From CAYXWM01 sp964468805 (lineage in GTDB: Bacteria; Bacillota; Clostridia; Lachnospirales; WRBF01), in the NCBI GenBank assembly GCA_964468805.1, contig CAYXWM010000013.1, forward strand, positions 1-47,951: DNA of 47,951 nucleotides. The letters are read 5' to 3'. Positions within the stretch are counted from its first letter, which is position 1, and each line of letters starts with the position of its first letter. Both the position numbers and the translations under genes were made by a program. Below are positions 1-8,103 of the stretch, piece by piece. The notes beneath the pieces were generated by a model, which saw only the letters and a list, made by a program, of their open reading frames with translations, searched no databases and had not been told where the DNA came from.

Positions 1-1
1 T

Positions 2-139
2 ACAATAGGAGGTGCTTTTATTTCAATGTCCGTTTTACGGGGTTCTGTTCATTACGTGCTTGCAGTGTTTTTGTTGTTAAGCGGTATTTATACGGCTTTT
101 GTGCAAGGAGGTTATCTCCCTCAAAGTTTATTTTTTTGA
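2..139 (+). CDS. C-terminal fragment of an integral membrane protein
   Basis: The frame is open from the window edge to a TGA at 137-139 and gives 45 residues. It contains one strongly hydrophobic segment (about residues 17-34, VHYVLAVFLLLSGIYTAF), preceded by GG and a basic residue and followed by a short polar tail. The shape resembles the last helix of a small transporter such as a TauE/SafE-type permease, but nothing diagnostic is present. The next gene starts 80 bases later with its own ribosome binding site. I am fairly sure this is coding; the family is a guess. Confidence 0.45.
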   Translation, partial: TIGGAFISMSVLRGSVHYVLAVFLLLSGIYTAFVQGGYLPQSLFF

Positions 140-219
140 GGCGTACTGCGTTTAAAAAGAATTGTTGCCATTTTACAAAGCGGATGTTATATTTATTTTT
201 ACAAACGGAGGTGACAATT

Positions 220-960
220 TTGAAAAGAGTTGCAAGAAAGGCTTTTTATATAATATTGGCTTTGTTTTTGGTAGTAGTGGCTATTAGTGCAATATATTAT
301 CTTCCTTTATTATCAATGAAACCTAACGAAACCGGAGAAGTTGCGGATACAGGTATAACCGGCGTTAAAAATGTAATAGGTAACCTGTATTTATTAAAAG
401 GTACTGACGGGTACATAGTAGTTGATGCAGGGTCTGATAAATCGTCTGTGGAAAAGTCTCTGGAGGAGGTAAATATTAATCCTGCGGAGGTAAAACATGT
501 ATTATTAACCCATACTGACGCTGACCATGTGGCATCTCTAAGTTTATTTACCGATGCCCAAATTTATATGAATCAAGAGGAATTACAAATGGTAAACGGA
601 AAGACCACTCGAAACGGAAGTACCGGCAATTCTTTGCCCAGAGGCATTAACCAAGATGAACCGGTTTTGCTCAAGGATGAACAAGAATTGACAATGGGTG
701 AACATAAGATAAAATGCATTTCCGCTCCCGGACATACGCCGGGTTCCATGGCGTATTTAATTGACGGAGAATATTTGTTTTCCGGAGATGCTTTTAAAGT
801 AAGCGATAATACGTTGGGTGTGCATCCGTATACAATGGATGAGGAAGCAAGTAAAAAATCCATAAAGAAACTTTACGAAACCGTAAAGGAAAGTAAACTG
901 GTACTGACATCTCATTACGGTTATTTTGAATCTGCGGGATTAAAGTACACCGGTGAATAA
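220..960 (+). CDS. Membrane-anchored metallo-beta-lactamase-fold hydrolase
   Basis: This 246-residue protein begins with a basic stretch and a transmembrane anchor (about residues 7-28), followed by a metallo-beta-lactamase domain. The metal-binding pattern is visible: LLTHTDADH (the HxHxDH motif with the first His kept in THTDADH), APGHTPGS for the third His, SGDAF for the bridging Asp, and a C-terminal SHYG. Such proteins are zinc hydrolases; the substrate cannot be predicted. The frame is open further upstream to 136, but TTG at 220 is chosen because GGAGGTGA at 207-214 lies just before it and because the protein then starts directly with its anchor. It faces the cell exterior or membrane surface by inference. 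Confidence 0.85.
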   Translation: MKRVARKAFYIILALFLVVVAISAIYYLPLLSMKPNETGEVADTGITGVKNVIGNLYLLKGTDGYIVVDAGSDKSSVEKSLEEVNINPAEVKHVLLTHTDADHVASLSLFTDAQIYMNQEELQMVNGKTTRNGSTGNSLPRGINQDEPVLLKDEQELTMGEHKIKCISAPGHTPGSMAYLIDGEYLFSGDAFKVSDNTLGVHPYTMDEEASKKSIKKLYETVKESKLVLTSHYGYFESAGLKYTGE

Positions 961-1057
961 AGTTGCTATTTATAATGAAGAAAGATGTTTTGATTTTGCT
1001 CTTGGGGTAAATTCTTAACCCCTTTGGGTGGCAAGAGTTGAATTGGGTTTAAGGTAT

Positions 1058-1090
1058 AAAAAGGTATTGCTATGAAAGCGATACCTTTTT
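1058..1090 (+). terminator. Rho-independent terminator-like hairpin
   Basis: Two 14-base arms (AAAAAGGTATTGCT and AGCGATACCTTTTT) pair with one G-T wobble around a 5-base loop, and the right arm ends in a T run. It probably ends the transcript of the metallo-beta-lactamase gene. The bases immediately after it (1090-1101, TATACTGATTCC) are identical to the end of the palindromic repeat family described elsewhere, but no second end is seen. Confidence 0.75.
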
Positions 1091-1127
1091 ATACTGATTC
1101 CGAAGAAGATGAAGGGGTTGTTGCGGT

Positions 1128-1361
1128 TTGAGTTTAAAGAGACAGGTTTACCCCATTCCGGAATATATTGCCGAGGCTTTAAGAAAAGAAAATCTGACCG
1201 AAAAATATAACGCCCGACCGGCATACCAAAGGAACGATTATATAGGTTGGATTACTCGGGCAAAACGACAAGAGACTACAGACAAACGATTAAATCAAAT
1301 GCTGACGGAATTAAGAAACGGGGATAAGTATATGGGTATGGATTATAGAGCAAGGGAATAA
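1128..1361 (+). CDS. Small YdeI/OmdA-type protein
   Basis: The 77-residue product begins at TTG 1128, with AAGGGG at 1112-1117 as ribosome binding site. It has the pattern of the C-terminal part of YdeI/OmpD-associated (OmdA, bacteriocin-protection) proteins: a P-x-Y-x-x-x-AL segment, then YQRNDYIGWITRAKRQETTDKR, abbreviated here to its key YIGWI and AKRxETxxKR residues, and a final helix. Members of this family are often about 190 residues, so this is either the short form or only the last domain. No biochemical role is established. Its 3' end is two bases from the 3' end of the decarboxylase gene on the other strand. Confidence 0.7.
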   Translation: MSLKRQVYPIPEYIAEALRKENLTEKYNARPAYQRNDYIGWITRAKRQETTDKRLNQMLTELRNGDKYMGMDYRARE

Positions 1362-1363
1362 AG

Positions 1364-2773
1364 CTAATTTTCTATAACCCACAGCTGTCCGCATTCTATA
1401 CCCAACATATTGGTGCCTTGTTCCTTGTAGTTTTGGATTTGGTTGATTTTCGGTTGGGTAATTTCTTCTCCCAAAGATAAAATGGGGACTCCCGGCGGAT
1501 AGGGAGTAACGTTACCGGCGGATACTTTTCCCAAGGAATCTTTTAAGGGTACAATTTTGCTTTGGGAGTAAAAGGCTTCTCGGGGTGTAAGGATCTGTTT
1601 TGTAGGGATAACGTCAAAATCTCCGGTATAGTCTTCGGTGAGTGACAGTTTTAGTTTTGCATCGGTTTGTTTTATAGATTTTACTAAGCGTTTAATTCCC
1701 TTGGGAGTATCGGCTATTCCTGTGATGGCTAGCACATAATTGAAAGTACTCATTTCCGGTATTAATTTATATTGAGTAATCAACATTTCCTCCAACATTT
1801 TTCCCGTCATTTCTTTTGGGTTGGTAAAAAATACCAACTTGCTTATATCTTTTTCGTATACGGAAAAGCTTCCTTTATATTCATTTCCCATGATTCTTAT
1901 TTTTTCACAAGTTTTTAATTCTCCGTAAACATATTCCGTCATTTTCGCATATTTATCGAAGCATATACATGATTTTTTCGAAGCCAAAAAGTCGGCAAAA
2001 AAAGAAAGAGTTCCCATAATTCCGTATGAAGGGCTTGTGGTTTGCATTAAGTTGATTGCTTGGGAAAGTCTGTTTTTGTCAACTCTGTTACCGGCTAATA
2101 CCAAGGCACTTTGACCGTAGGTCGGCAGAGTTTTATGAAGGCTTATTATAACTATGTCTGCCCCTTGTTGTATGGCATTATGGGGAAAAGAATTGTGTAA
2201 GCCGAAATGTGCTCCGTGTGCTTGGTCTACTATCAGCAATTTGTCGAATTTGCGGCAGAGTTTTGATATTTCCGAAATATCAGAACAAATACCGGCATAT
2301 GTGGGGCTTGTTATATAAACTGCCTTTATATCTTTTTCTGAGGCAAGGATTTTTTCAATCTGTTTAGGATTAATGCCGCCTTCCAATCCGTTTGGTAGGA
2401 TTTCCGGATAAACATAAAGAGGCGTTGCACCGGAAAAAATCAGCCCGGAGTAAGCACTTTTGTGACAGTTGCGAGACATTAGGATTTTGTCCTTGGGTTT
2501 ACAGGCGTATGCTATAGACGCCGTTATACCTGCTGTTGAGCCGTTTACAAGTATAAAGGCTGAATCTGCTCCGTAAATTTCCGCAAATTTTTTTTGAAGT
2601 TGTTCAATTGCACCGGTGGGTTGATGTAGATTATCCGTTTCGGCTAGCTCGGTTAAGTCCATAGACAGAAAGTCTTGGTTGATAAATTTGGGATTGCGTT
2701 TGTGTCCCGGCATATGAAAGGGATAGTAATTGTTATAGGATTTCAGTATTTCATGCAAAGGTTTGTTTTTCAA
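1364..2773 (-). CDS. Orn/Lys/Arg decarboxylase family PLP enzyme
   Basis: The 469-residue protein has the fold-type I decarboxylase signature: PFHMPGHKRNP at residues 18-28, the cofactor-contacting VDQAHGAHF at 182-190, and SLHKTLPTYGQ at 211-221 with K214 as the pyridoxal-phosphate lysine. A C-terminal Orn/Lys/Arg decarboxylase domain follows, with TPREAF and YPPGVP. Firmicute enzymes of this length make polyamine precursors such as agmatine or cadaverine from basic amino acids; the exact substrate cannot be read off. The start codon lies inside the last codons of the upstream XRE-S24 repressor gene (23-base overlap), so the two are probably translationally coupled. That partnership is unusual. 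Confidence 0.9.
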   Translation of the reverse strand: MKNKPLHEILKSYNNYYPFHMPGHKRNPKFINQDFLSMDLTELAETDNLHQPTGAIEQLQKKFAEIYGADSAFILVNGSTAGITASIAYACKPKDKILMSRNCHKSAYSGLIFSGATPLYVYPEILPNGLEGGINPKQIEKILASEKDIKAVYITSPTYAGICSDISEISKLCRKFDKLLIVDQAHGAHFGLHNSFPHNAIQQGADIVIISLHKTLPTYGQSALVLAGNRVDKNRLSQAINLMQTTSPSYGIMGTLSFFADFLASKKSCICFDKYAKMTEYVYGELKTCEKIRIMGNEYKGSFSVYEKDISKLVFFTNPKEMTGKMLEEMLITQYKLIPEMSTFNYVLAITGIADTPKGIKRLVKSIKQTDAKLKLSLTEDYTGDFDVIPTKQILTPREAFYSQSKIVPLKDSLGKVSAGNVTPYPPGVPILSLGEEITQPKINQIQNYKEQGTNMLGIECGQLWVIEN

Positions 2774-3521
2774 TTAATGTGCCTCCGTATTCTTCGGTGC
2801 TGCCTACAACTTTGCCGACGGTTTTCAGTAAATCGGTGTGGCGGATTTCAATGGGGGTATAGGCTTGGTTTAGGGAAAGAAGATAAATCATTTCTTTAGC
2901 GTAGTCTATCTTTAACTTTTTGCAATAAGCCTCCTTGTCATAAATAAAAATGCCTACGTCGCCTTCTTCAAGTTTTGGCAAAGCTTCAACAAAGACTATA
3001 TGCCCGTCTTTTATTTTCGGCTCCATGCTGTCTCCCTTTATTCTGATGCCGAAGCTGGTTTTAGCCGGAACGGTCTCTTCATCGAATTCCACCAAATCAT
3101 AATTATCATCCTCAAAGAGATAGCTTCCCAATCCGGCAGAGGCATTTTGGCTGTAAACCTTGATAATCCGTTTATTGTTACGGTAATCGGGTTCAGGGTT
3201 AAACATACGTTCGTGTTCCAGTTGTATTATGGCTAAGACGGTTTTTTTTCCGTGATTGTCCAACAATCGAAAAACTTCCACCAGTTTCTCTTCATTATGA
3301 TCAAAAAGTCTCTCCTTTTCCCAATCCAAAAGTTCATTAATACTGATCCCGATAATCCTGCATATTTTTTTAATATTGTTAATATCGGGGGATGATTTCC
3401 CTACTTCCCATGAGCTGTAAGTAGATTGAGGTATATTTAATTGGGAGTAAATATCTTTTTGAGTTAAGCCTGCCTTTTTTCTGGCTTTTTTAAGAAAATC
3501 CGCAAAATTGTTATTGGACAT
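2751..3521 (-). CDS. XRE-S24 phage-type repressor (CI/LexA-like)
   Basis: This 256-residue regulator has an N-terminal XRE helix-turn-helix (residues 6-65, LTQKDIYSQLNIPQSTYSSWE) and a C-terminal S24 peptidase domain. The S24 serine is S165 in GDSMEP and the lysine is K201 or K202 in YCKKLK. A candidate self-cleavage bond is A129-G130 in ASAGLG. Such repressors cut themselves when bound to activated RecA, which links derepression to DNA damage. ATG 3521 is preferred over the ATG six bases upstream because of its spacing from AAAGGT. It is divergent from the phage structural operon, with operator-like palindromes between them, and is the likely switch for that operon. Its 3' end overlaps the decarboxylase gene. 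Confidence 0.9.
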   Translation of the reverse strand: MSNNNFADFLKKARKKAGLTQKDIYSQLNIPQSTYSSWEVGKSSPDINNIKKICRIIGISINELLDWEKERLFDHNEEKLVEVFRLLDNHGKKTVLAIIQLEHERMFNPEPDYRNNKRIIKVYSQNASAGLGSYLFEDDNYDLVEFDEETVPAKTSFGIRIKGDSMEPKIKDGHIVFVEALPKLEEGDVGIFIYDKEAYCKKLKIDYAKEMIYLLSLNQAYTPIEIRHTDLLKTVGKVVGSTEEYGGTLIEKQTFA

Positions 3522-3575
3522 TAACATCTACCTTTCATTTTGATTAAATTGTTAACCATAAATTGTAATTTATTG

Positions 3576-3604
3576 TTGACAAACAAATTATTCGGTGTTA
3601 TAAT
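3576..3604 (+). promoter_or_regulatory. Sigma-70 type promoter of the phage operon
   Basis: TTGACA at 3576-3581 and TATAAT at 3599-3604 are perfect consensus boxes separated by exactly 17 bases. The -10 box lies within a perfect 16-base palindrome (3598-3613). This is the only strong promoter upstream of the structural genes. Confidence 0.8.
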
Positions 3605-3609
3605 GCATT

Positions 3610-3628
3610 ATAACGAAAAATTCGTTAT
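3610..3628. promoter_or_regulatory. Candidate operator for the XRE-S24 repressor
   Basis: A dyad ATAACGAA-AAA-TTCGTTAT lies directly downstream of the -10 box, and a partial version (TTCGGTGTTAT) lies in the spacer of the promoter at 3591-3601. Arrangement over and just after the promoter is what is expected of a site through which the divergent repressor would silence the operon. Binding is inferred. Confidence 0.6.
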
Positions 3629-3659
3629 TTGTAAATCCCTTCTTATTCCTCTCTCTTTG

Positions 3660-3679
3660 TTTTAATGCTTGCATTAAAA
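3660..3679. other. Short perfect palindrome in the operon leader
   Basis: TTTTAATGC-TT-GCATTAAAA forms a 9-bp stem with a 2-base loop in the 190-base leader between the promoter and the first phage gene. It could be another protein-binding site. The remainder of the leader (3680-3790) shows no other clear structure. Confidence 0.4.
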
Positions 3680-3794
3680 TATCTTTCATCCTCCTACTTT
3701 CCTTTCAAACCCGCATTACCGTTTTACAAATGCTCAAAAATTCCGGTTCTGCGGGAGGTTCTCCGAAAAAAACCATATTAAGCGAGGTGTTGAA

Positions 3795-4556
3795 TTGCCT
3801 ATTTCGGAAATTCGAAAAAAAGCCTATGATTTATACAAGAGCCAAAAAGGCAATATAAAGCTCTCAGAAATTGCAAGAACCTTAAATACCGGCTATTCCA
3901 ACGTTGCATATTGGAAAAAGGCCGATAATTGGGTAAGTTCCTTGCAAAATCAAAGCGATGACAGCCTACTTGACGCTGTGGAAAATAATGAGCTTTTAGA
4001 CGAACGCGAAAAAATGTTCTGTCTCAGTTATATCAAAAATTTTAATTATTTTCAATCGGCAGTGAACGCCGGTTATTCCAAAAAAGAAGCCAAACAAAAA
4101 GGTCATGCCTTACTTGCAAAGCCTGAAATACGCAATATGATAATTGAGCTTAAACAAATCAGGAGGAAATGTCTTCTGATTGATGAGTTTGATATACTGG
4201 AACGCCATATGCAAATTGCTTTTGCGGATATAAACGATTATATCGTTTTCGGAACAGAAGAAAACGAATCCGACGGAAGTAATACGAACATTCTTTATTT
4301 TAAGGACAGTTCCCAAGTAGACGGATGTTTGGTATGCGAAGTCTCCAAAACAAGAGACGGTCCGCATATTAAGCTGGCGGACCGCCAAAAATCTCTGGAT
4401 TGGTTATCCAATTATTTCTTTTTAAATCCCTTGGATAGGCATAAGCAGGACTTTGATTTGAAAAAACTAGCACTCGAACAGGAAAAACTTCTTCTGTCTC
4501 GAAACGACAATCAAGCTGTTCCGGTTGAAATTGAGATCAAGCGTAAGGAGGATTAA
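3795..4556 (+). CDS. Phage terminase small subunit
   Basis: The 253-residue protein has an N-terminal helix-turn-helix (about residues 4-45; SEIARTLNTGYSNVAYWKK) that is expected to bind DNA, followed by a terminase_2-type domain (about residues 60-130; EREKMFCLSYIKNFN and NAGYSKKEA, then KPEIR). The C-terminal part is charged and ends in a Lys-rich tail. Such proteins recognise the genome and load the large terminase for packaging. TTG 3795 is preceded closely by GAGGTG. It is the first gene of the phage operon and lies 68 bases before the large terminase gene, with a small hairpin between. Confidence 0.85.
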   Translation: MPISEIRKKAYDLYKSQKGNIKLSEIARTLNTGYSNVAYWKKADNWVSSLQNQSDDSLLDAVENNELLDEREKMFCLSYIKNFNYFQSAVNAGYSKKEAKQKGHALLAKPEIRNMIIELKQIRRKCLLIDEFDILERHMQIAFADINDYIVFGTEENESDGSNTNILYFKDSSQVDGCLVCEVSKTRDGPHIKLADRQKSLDWLSNYFFLNPLDRHKQDFDLKKLALEQEKLLLSRNDNQAVPVEIEIKRKED

Positions 4557-4558
4557 TA

Positions 4559-4583
4559 CGGCTTAATCCATAAGTATAAGCCG
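4559..4583. other. Small hairpin between terminase genes
   Basis: CGGCTTA and TAAGCCG form a 7-bp stem with an 11-base loop immediately after the stop codon of the small terminase. There is no T run, so it is more likely an mRNA processing or stability element than a terminator. Confidence 0.4.
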
Positions 4584-4624
4584 AAAACCGGTATATTGCA
4601 GTTATATTCTGTTCGGAGGTTAAG

Positions 4625-5911
4625 ATGATCACCAAGGAAATTAATCCTCATTTCGAAGAATTTATTTTCGATTGGAATCATAAATTTTATTTTCTGCTTG
4701 GGGGTTACGGCTCTTCCAAAAGTCACCATTGTGCATTGAAACTGCTGTTGAAACTGTTACAGGAAAAACGAGTTGCTTTGGTAGTAAGGCAGGTTTTTGC
4801 CACATTACGTGACAGTTGCTTCTCTTTATTTTTGCAGCTGATAGATGACTTGCAGATTGGAAACTTGGTAAAGCCTGTTTTAAACCCCATGCAATTAAAA
4901 TTTAAAAACGGTTCCAGAATAATTTTTAAAGGCTTGGACTCTCCCGAAAAACTTAAATCCATTTCTCAAGTAACCATAGCTTGGATAGAGGAATGCGGCG
5001 AATTAAACTACGCCGGATTTAAGGAGATGTTGGGGCGTCTTCGCCATCCGACCCTTTCTTTACATTTTTTGCTTTCCACCAATCCCATCTCAAAAAGCAA
5101 TTGGATTTATTCTCACTTCATTACAGAACCTTCAAAAACTTTCAATTTGGATATAGAGCAAAAATTATATGCTCAAAAGTCTTTTTCCCTTTCTCATACC
5201 TTTTACCACCATTCAACCGTAGAACACAATCGCTTTATTTCACAGGACTATATTGAACAACTTGATAATCTTTCTGCCTTTGACCCCGATTTATACAGAA
5301 TAGCAAGACTGGGTGTTTTCGGTCAAACAGGCACCTTGGTTTTTCCGCAATTTGAAGTTTTACCCCATAATGAAGTTATTTCTACCTTGGAGGGCAAAAG
5401 AGACCTAATTAAAAGAGTAGGCATGGATTTTGGATTTGAAATCAGTTACAACGCAGTGGTTCGGGTAGCTGTAGATACAACTGATAAGATCTTGTACATA
5501 TATTGGGAGTATTATAAAAACAAGCTGACCGATGATATTACCGCCTCAGAACTGGAGGAATTTAAAAATACCAAGGAATTAATATATGCAGATTCAGCAG
5601 AACCAAAGACCATAAGGTATTTTTGTCAACAGGGCTTTAAAATGGTGGGTGCCAAAAAGTTTCAGGGCAGTCGTTTACAAAATACAAAAAAAATAAAACG
5701 ATTCTCAAAGATAGTTTGCTCCGATTATTGCCCCAATGCCGCCAATGAGTTTTCAAATCTTTGCTTTGCAAAAGATCGTAACGGAAATATTATCGAGGAT
5801 CAATTTAATATTGACCCTCACACCCTTTCTGCTGTTTGGTATGCTCTGGACGGTTTCGAATTCGCGGATTTAAAAAAGCACAAGTCCTACAGCGGAAGTA
5901 TTTTAAGGTGA
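4625..5911 (+). CDS. Phage terminase large subunit, PBSX type
   Basis: The 428-residue packaging motor has an ATPase domain with Walker A GGYGSSKS (residues 26-33), a VVRQVFATLRDS segment and Walker B IAWIEE (118-123). It is followed by a nuclease domain that begins with GMDFGFEISYN and includes an ADSAEP motif and a final Asp-rich stretch. Length and motifs match the PBSX/XtmB terminase family. Together with the small subunit it would cut and pump DNA into the prohead. All visible ATPase and nuclease acidic residues are present, so packaging appears intact. ATG 4625 follows CGGAGGT. Confidence 0.93.
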   Translation: MITKEINPHFEEFIFDWNHKFYFLLGGYGSSKSHHCALKLLLKLLQEKRVALVVRQVFATLRDSCFSLFLQLIDDLQIGNLVKPVLNPMQLKFKNGSRIIFKGLDSPEKLKSISQVTIAWIEECGELNYAGFKEMLGRLRHPTLSLHFLLSTNPISKSNWIYSHFITEPSKTFNLDIEQKLYAQKSFSLSHTFYHHSTVEHNRFISQDYIEQLDNLSAFDPDLYRIARLGVFGQTGTLVFPQFEVLPHNEVISTLEGKRDLIKRVGMDFGFEISYNAVVRVAVDTTDKILYIYWEYYKNKLTDDITASELEEFKNTKELIYADSAEPKTIRYFCQQGFKMVGAKKFQGSRLQNTKKIKRFSKIVCSDYCPNAANEFSNLCFAKDRNGNIIEDQFNIDPHTLSAVWYALDGFEFADLKKHKSYSGSILR

Positions 5912-6061
5912 GCAAAAGTAATTCATACTGCTTTCGTTGCGGGTATCATTTAAGTATAGGTGGCTTTAGCAGAAGCCGGGCAGTGAACTGATAAGAGTCT
6001 GCCAAAGGTCTCTAAACTATAATAAATCCAAATTTATAAATATTAAAGTCTTTTTCAAGAG

Positions 6062-6097
6062 AACTTGAGGTAAAGATTTTAAACCGTTCCTCAAGTT
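6062..6097. other. Hairpin in the terminase-portal gap
   Basis: The 212-base gap 5912-6123 is the longest inside the head module. It ends with AACTTGAGG and CCTCAAGTT (9-bp perfect stem, 18-base loop) just before the portal ribosome binding site GGGAGGT. There is no T tract. The preceding part (5940-6040) contains several short GC-rich complementary stretches but no small reading frame that I would defend. A cis-acting RNA or packaging-related site is possible. Confidence 0.4.
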
Positions 6098-6123
6098 TGT
6101 TAACAAATAAACAGGGAGGTATT

Positions 6124-7500
6124 ATGCATAATTTTATGCAGGTTGTTAAGGAGGAGCTTGAAGGGCTTTACGGAGAAAATATGTTGGCTGATTTGGCTGA
6201 TATATTAAGGCTTTACGACATATACGAAGGGTTGGAACAGAGGTTTTTTAATACCGCTGAAAAGGGCTTGGATTATGTACCAACCAAAAAAAGTACCAAC
6301 TTTATCAAAAAGCTCATAAAGGAGCAGGCAAGATTTTTATTCGGTAAGACTCCGGAATTTTCGTTAATTTCCCGGGATAAGGATAAGGTTCAGGGCTTGC
6401 TTGAGTTCTTTAACAAGACGCTCTCCGTAAATTTTTTTCCGGACAAGCTCATAAAGGCAGCAAGAGATTGTTTTATAGGCAAAAGGGTCGCGGTAAAACT
6501 TTCTCAGGGTAACGAATGTTTAAAAATATCTTTTGTACCGTCATATTCCTTTGTTTTTGTACCACGGGATAATGACCCGGAGGAACTTGAATCAATAGTT
6601 TTTTTTCATCAACAAAACAACGCCCCTTTAAAAGCAGACCAACGAATTTGGAAACAAAAATACAGCTTGGAAAACGGGAAATGTTTATTAAGCGAAGGTA
6701 TTTATGACGGATTCGGCAGGCCGGTGGAGTTGTTGTTTGAAAAAGAGGATACCGGTTTGGATTTTATTCCGGCTAGGGTAGTACTTAACGACGGTTTGTC
6801 CGGAGAGGTGACCGGTGAAAGCGATGTAAAGGAGTTGATTAATGCACAGTTTTTGTATGACAAGGTTACTTCCGATGACATAGACGCTTTGAGGTTCAAT
6901 ATGTTTCCTCAAACCGTGGCAGTTAATGCTTCCGAGGAAAGCTTGGAATCACTTGTGATTTCGCCCTCTGCTTTAATAGATTTGCAGGCGGAGCATACCT
7001 CTCCGGATAGTGAACCGAAAATTTATAAGTTGGAATCCTCTTTTAATTACGACACCAGAATAGAAAATATTCTTAACCGCTTAAAAGGAGATATGCATGA
7101 GCTTCTGAATATTCCCAATCTATCTCCGGCGGAGTTAAAGGGTTTTATGACTTCCGGTAAGACTATGCAGGCTTTGTATTGGCAGTTGGCTTCACGCTGT
7201 GAGGAGAAGTTTGTAACTTGGAGACCTGCCTTGGAATGGCTTTGCAAAGCCGTATTGAAAATGTCTTATGAATACGACTTTTTAAGGATTAATCCGCCGG
7301 AAGATATCCGGGTAAATGTTGAGAATGTTTATCCTTTGGCTGTGGATGAATATGAGGAAAAAGATATGGACTTAAGGGCGGTTTCTATGGGAGTGATGAG
7401 CAAAAAAACTTTTATCGGCAAATGGAACAAGGATTTTTCCGGTGAAAAAGCCAACGAGGAGTTGTCTCAAATAATACTGGAAAACGAAAAATTCGATTAA
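6124..7500 (+). CDS. Phage portal protein (SPP1 gp6-like)
   Basis: At 458 residues this is a normal-length portal. The ring of portal subunits forms the DNA channel at one head vertex and docks the terminase. Supporting sequence includes the N-terminal YxGxN-type region, FIKKLIKEQARFLFGK, RVAVKLSQG, the VxNDGLSGEVTGESDV stretch before a long helix, and the C-terminal KTMQALYWQLASRCEEK typical of the SPP1 gp6 family. Position right after the terminase agrees. The frame is open 27 bases further upstream, but ATG 6124 has GGGAGGT at 6113-6119 and is chosen as the start. The gene ends nine bases before the scaffold gene. Confidence 0.88.
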   Translation: MHNFMQVVKEELEGLYGENMLADLADILRLYDIYEGLEQRFFNTAEKGLDYVPTKKSTNFIKKLIKEQARFLFGKTPEFSLISRDKDKVQGLLEFFNKTLSVNFFPDKLIKAARDCFIGKRVAVKLSQGNECLKISFVPSYSFVFVPRDNDPEELESIVFFHQQNNAPLKADQRIWKQKYSLENGKCLLSEGIYDGFGRPVELLFEKEDTGLDFIPARVVLNDGLSGEVTGESDVKELINAQFLYDKVTSDDIDALRFNMFPQTVAVNASEESLESLVISPSALIDLQAEHTSPDSEPKIYKLESSFNYDTRIENILNRLKGDMHELLNIPNLSPAELKGFMTSGKTMQALYWQLASRCEEKFVTWRPALEWLCKAVLKMSYEYDFLRINPPEDIRVNVENVYPLAVDEYEEKDMDLRAVSMGVMSKKTFIGKWNKDFSGEKANEELSQIILENEKFD

Positions 7501-7509
7501 GGAGGGCTT

Positions 7510-7989
7510 ATGAATCAAGAAGAATTGGTTTTATTGGGTTTGAATGATGAACAAATTGCCAAGGTTGCTTTATTACACAACGCGGCACTTGAAAATTATG
7601 TTCCCAAGGAGGACTACGAAGGTCAAGTACAATCTTTTAATCAACTGAAACTGGTAAGTGCTTTGGATAAGGCTTTAGTGTCGGCCGGTGCCAAAAATCC
7701 GGCGGCTGTAAGAGGGCTGTTGAATTTTAATAACCTTGCCTTAGATGAAGAGGGTTCGGTTGTAGGTTTACAAGAACAGCTGTCCGGTTTAAAAACCTCC
7801 GATTCTTATTTGTTTAAGGAAACGGCCGGTAAAAATTTGGGCAGTACGGGAAGTTTCGCAAGAAATCCTTATTCGGGTCAAGTTAATCCCTGGGCAAAGG
7901 ACACCTTTAATCTCACCATGCAGGCTAAAATTCTAAAGGAAAATCCGGATATGGCACAGAAGCTGATGACCTTGGCAGGGGTTCGTTAG
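7510..7989 (+). CDS. Probable phage scaffolding protein
   Basis: This 159-residue acidic, helix-rich protein lies between the portal and major capsid genes, where siphoviruses encode the scaffold that shapes the prohead. The C-terminus NPWAKDTFNLTMQAKILKEN resembles the capsid-binding end of GP20-like scaffolds (KxxFNLTxQxxLxxxNP). It is shorter than many scaffolds because the usual long coiled coil is reduced. No separate maturation protease gene is seen. Start ATG with AAGGAGGG just upstream. Confidence 0.7.
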   Translation: MNQEELVLLGLNDEQIAKVALLHNAALENYVPKEDYEGQVQSFNQLKLVSALDKALVSAGAKNPAAVRGLLNFNNLALDEEGSVVGLQEQLSGLKTSDSYLFKETAGKNLGSTGSFARNPYSGQVNPWAKDTFNLTMQAKILKENPDMAQKLMTLAGVR

Positions 7990-8103
7990 CCTTAACAGGT
8001 GTACGCACTTTGAATTGAATATATGCTTTTACAACGGATTTTTCGGGAAAAGGCTATCTCCCTCAAGGTTCTAACTTTTACAAATATAATTAGGAGGAAT
8101 GTT

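Noticed and set aside
8023..8103. An N-terminal extension of the major capsid protein
   Set aside because: There is no ribosome binding site at 8023, and ATG 8104 has TAGGAGGAATG in front and gives the normal N-terminus.
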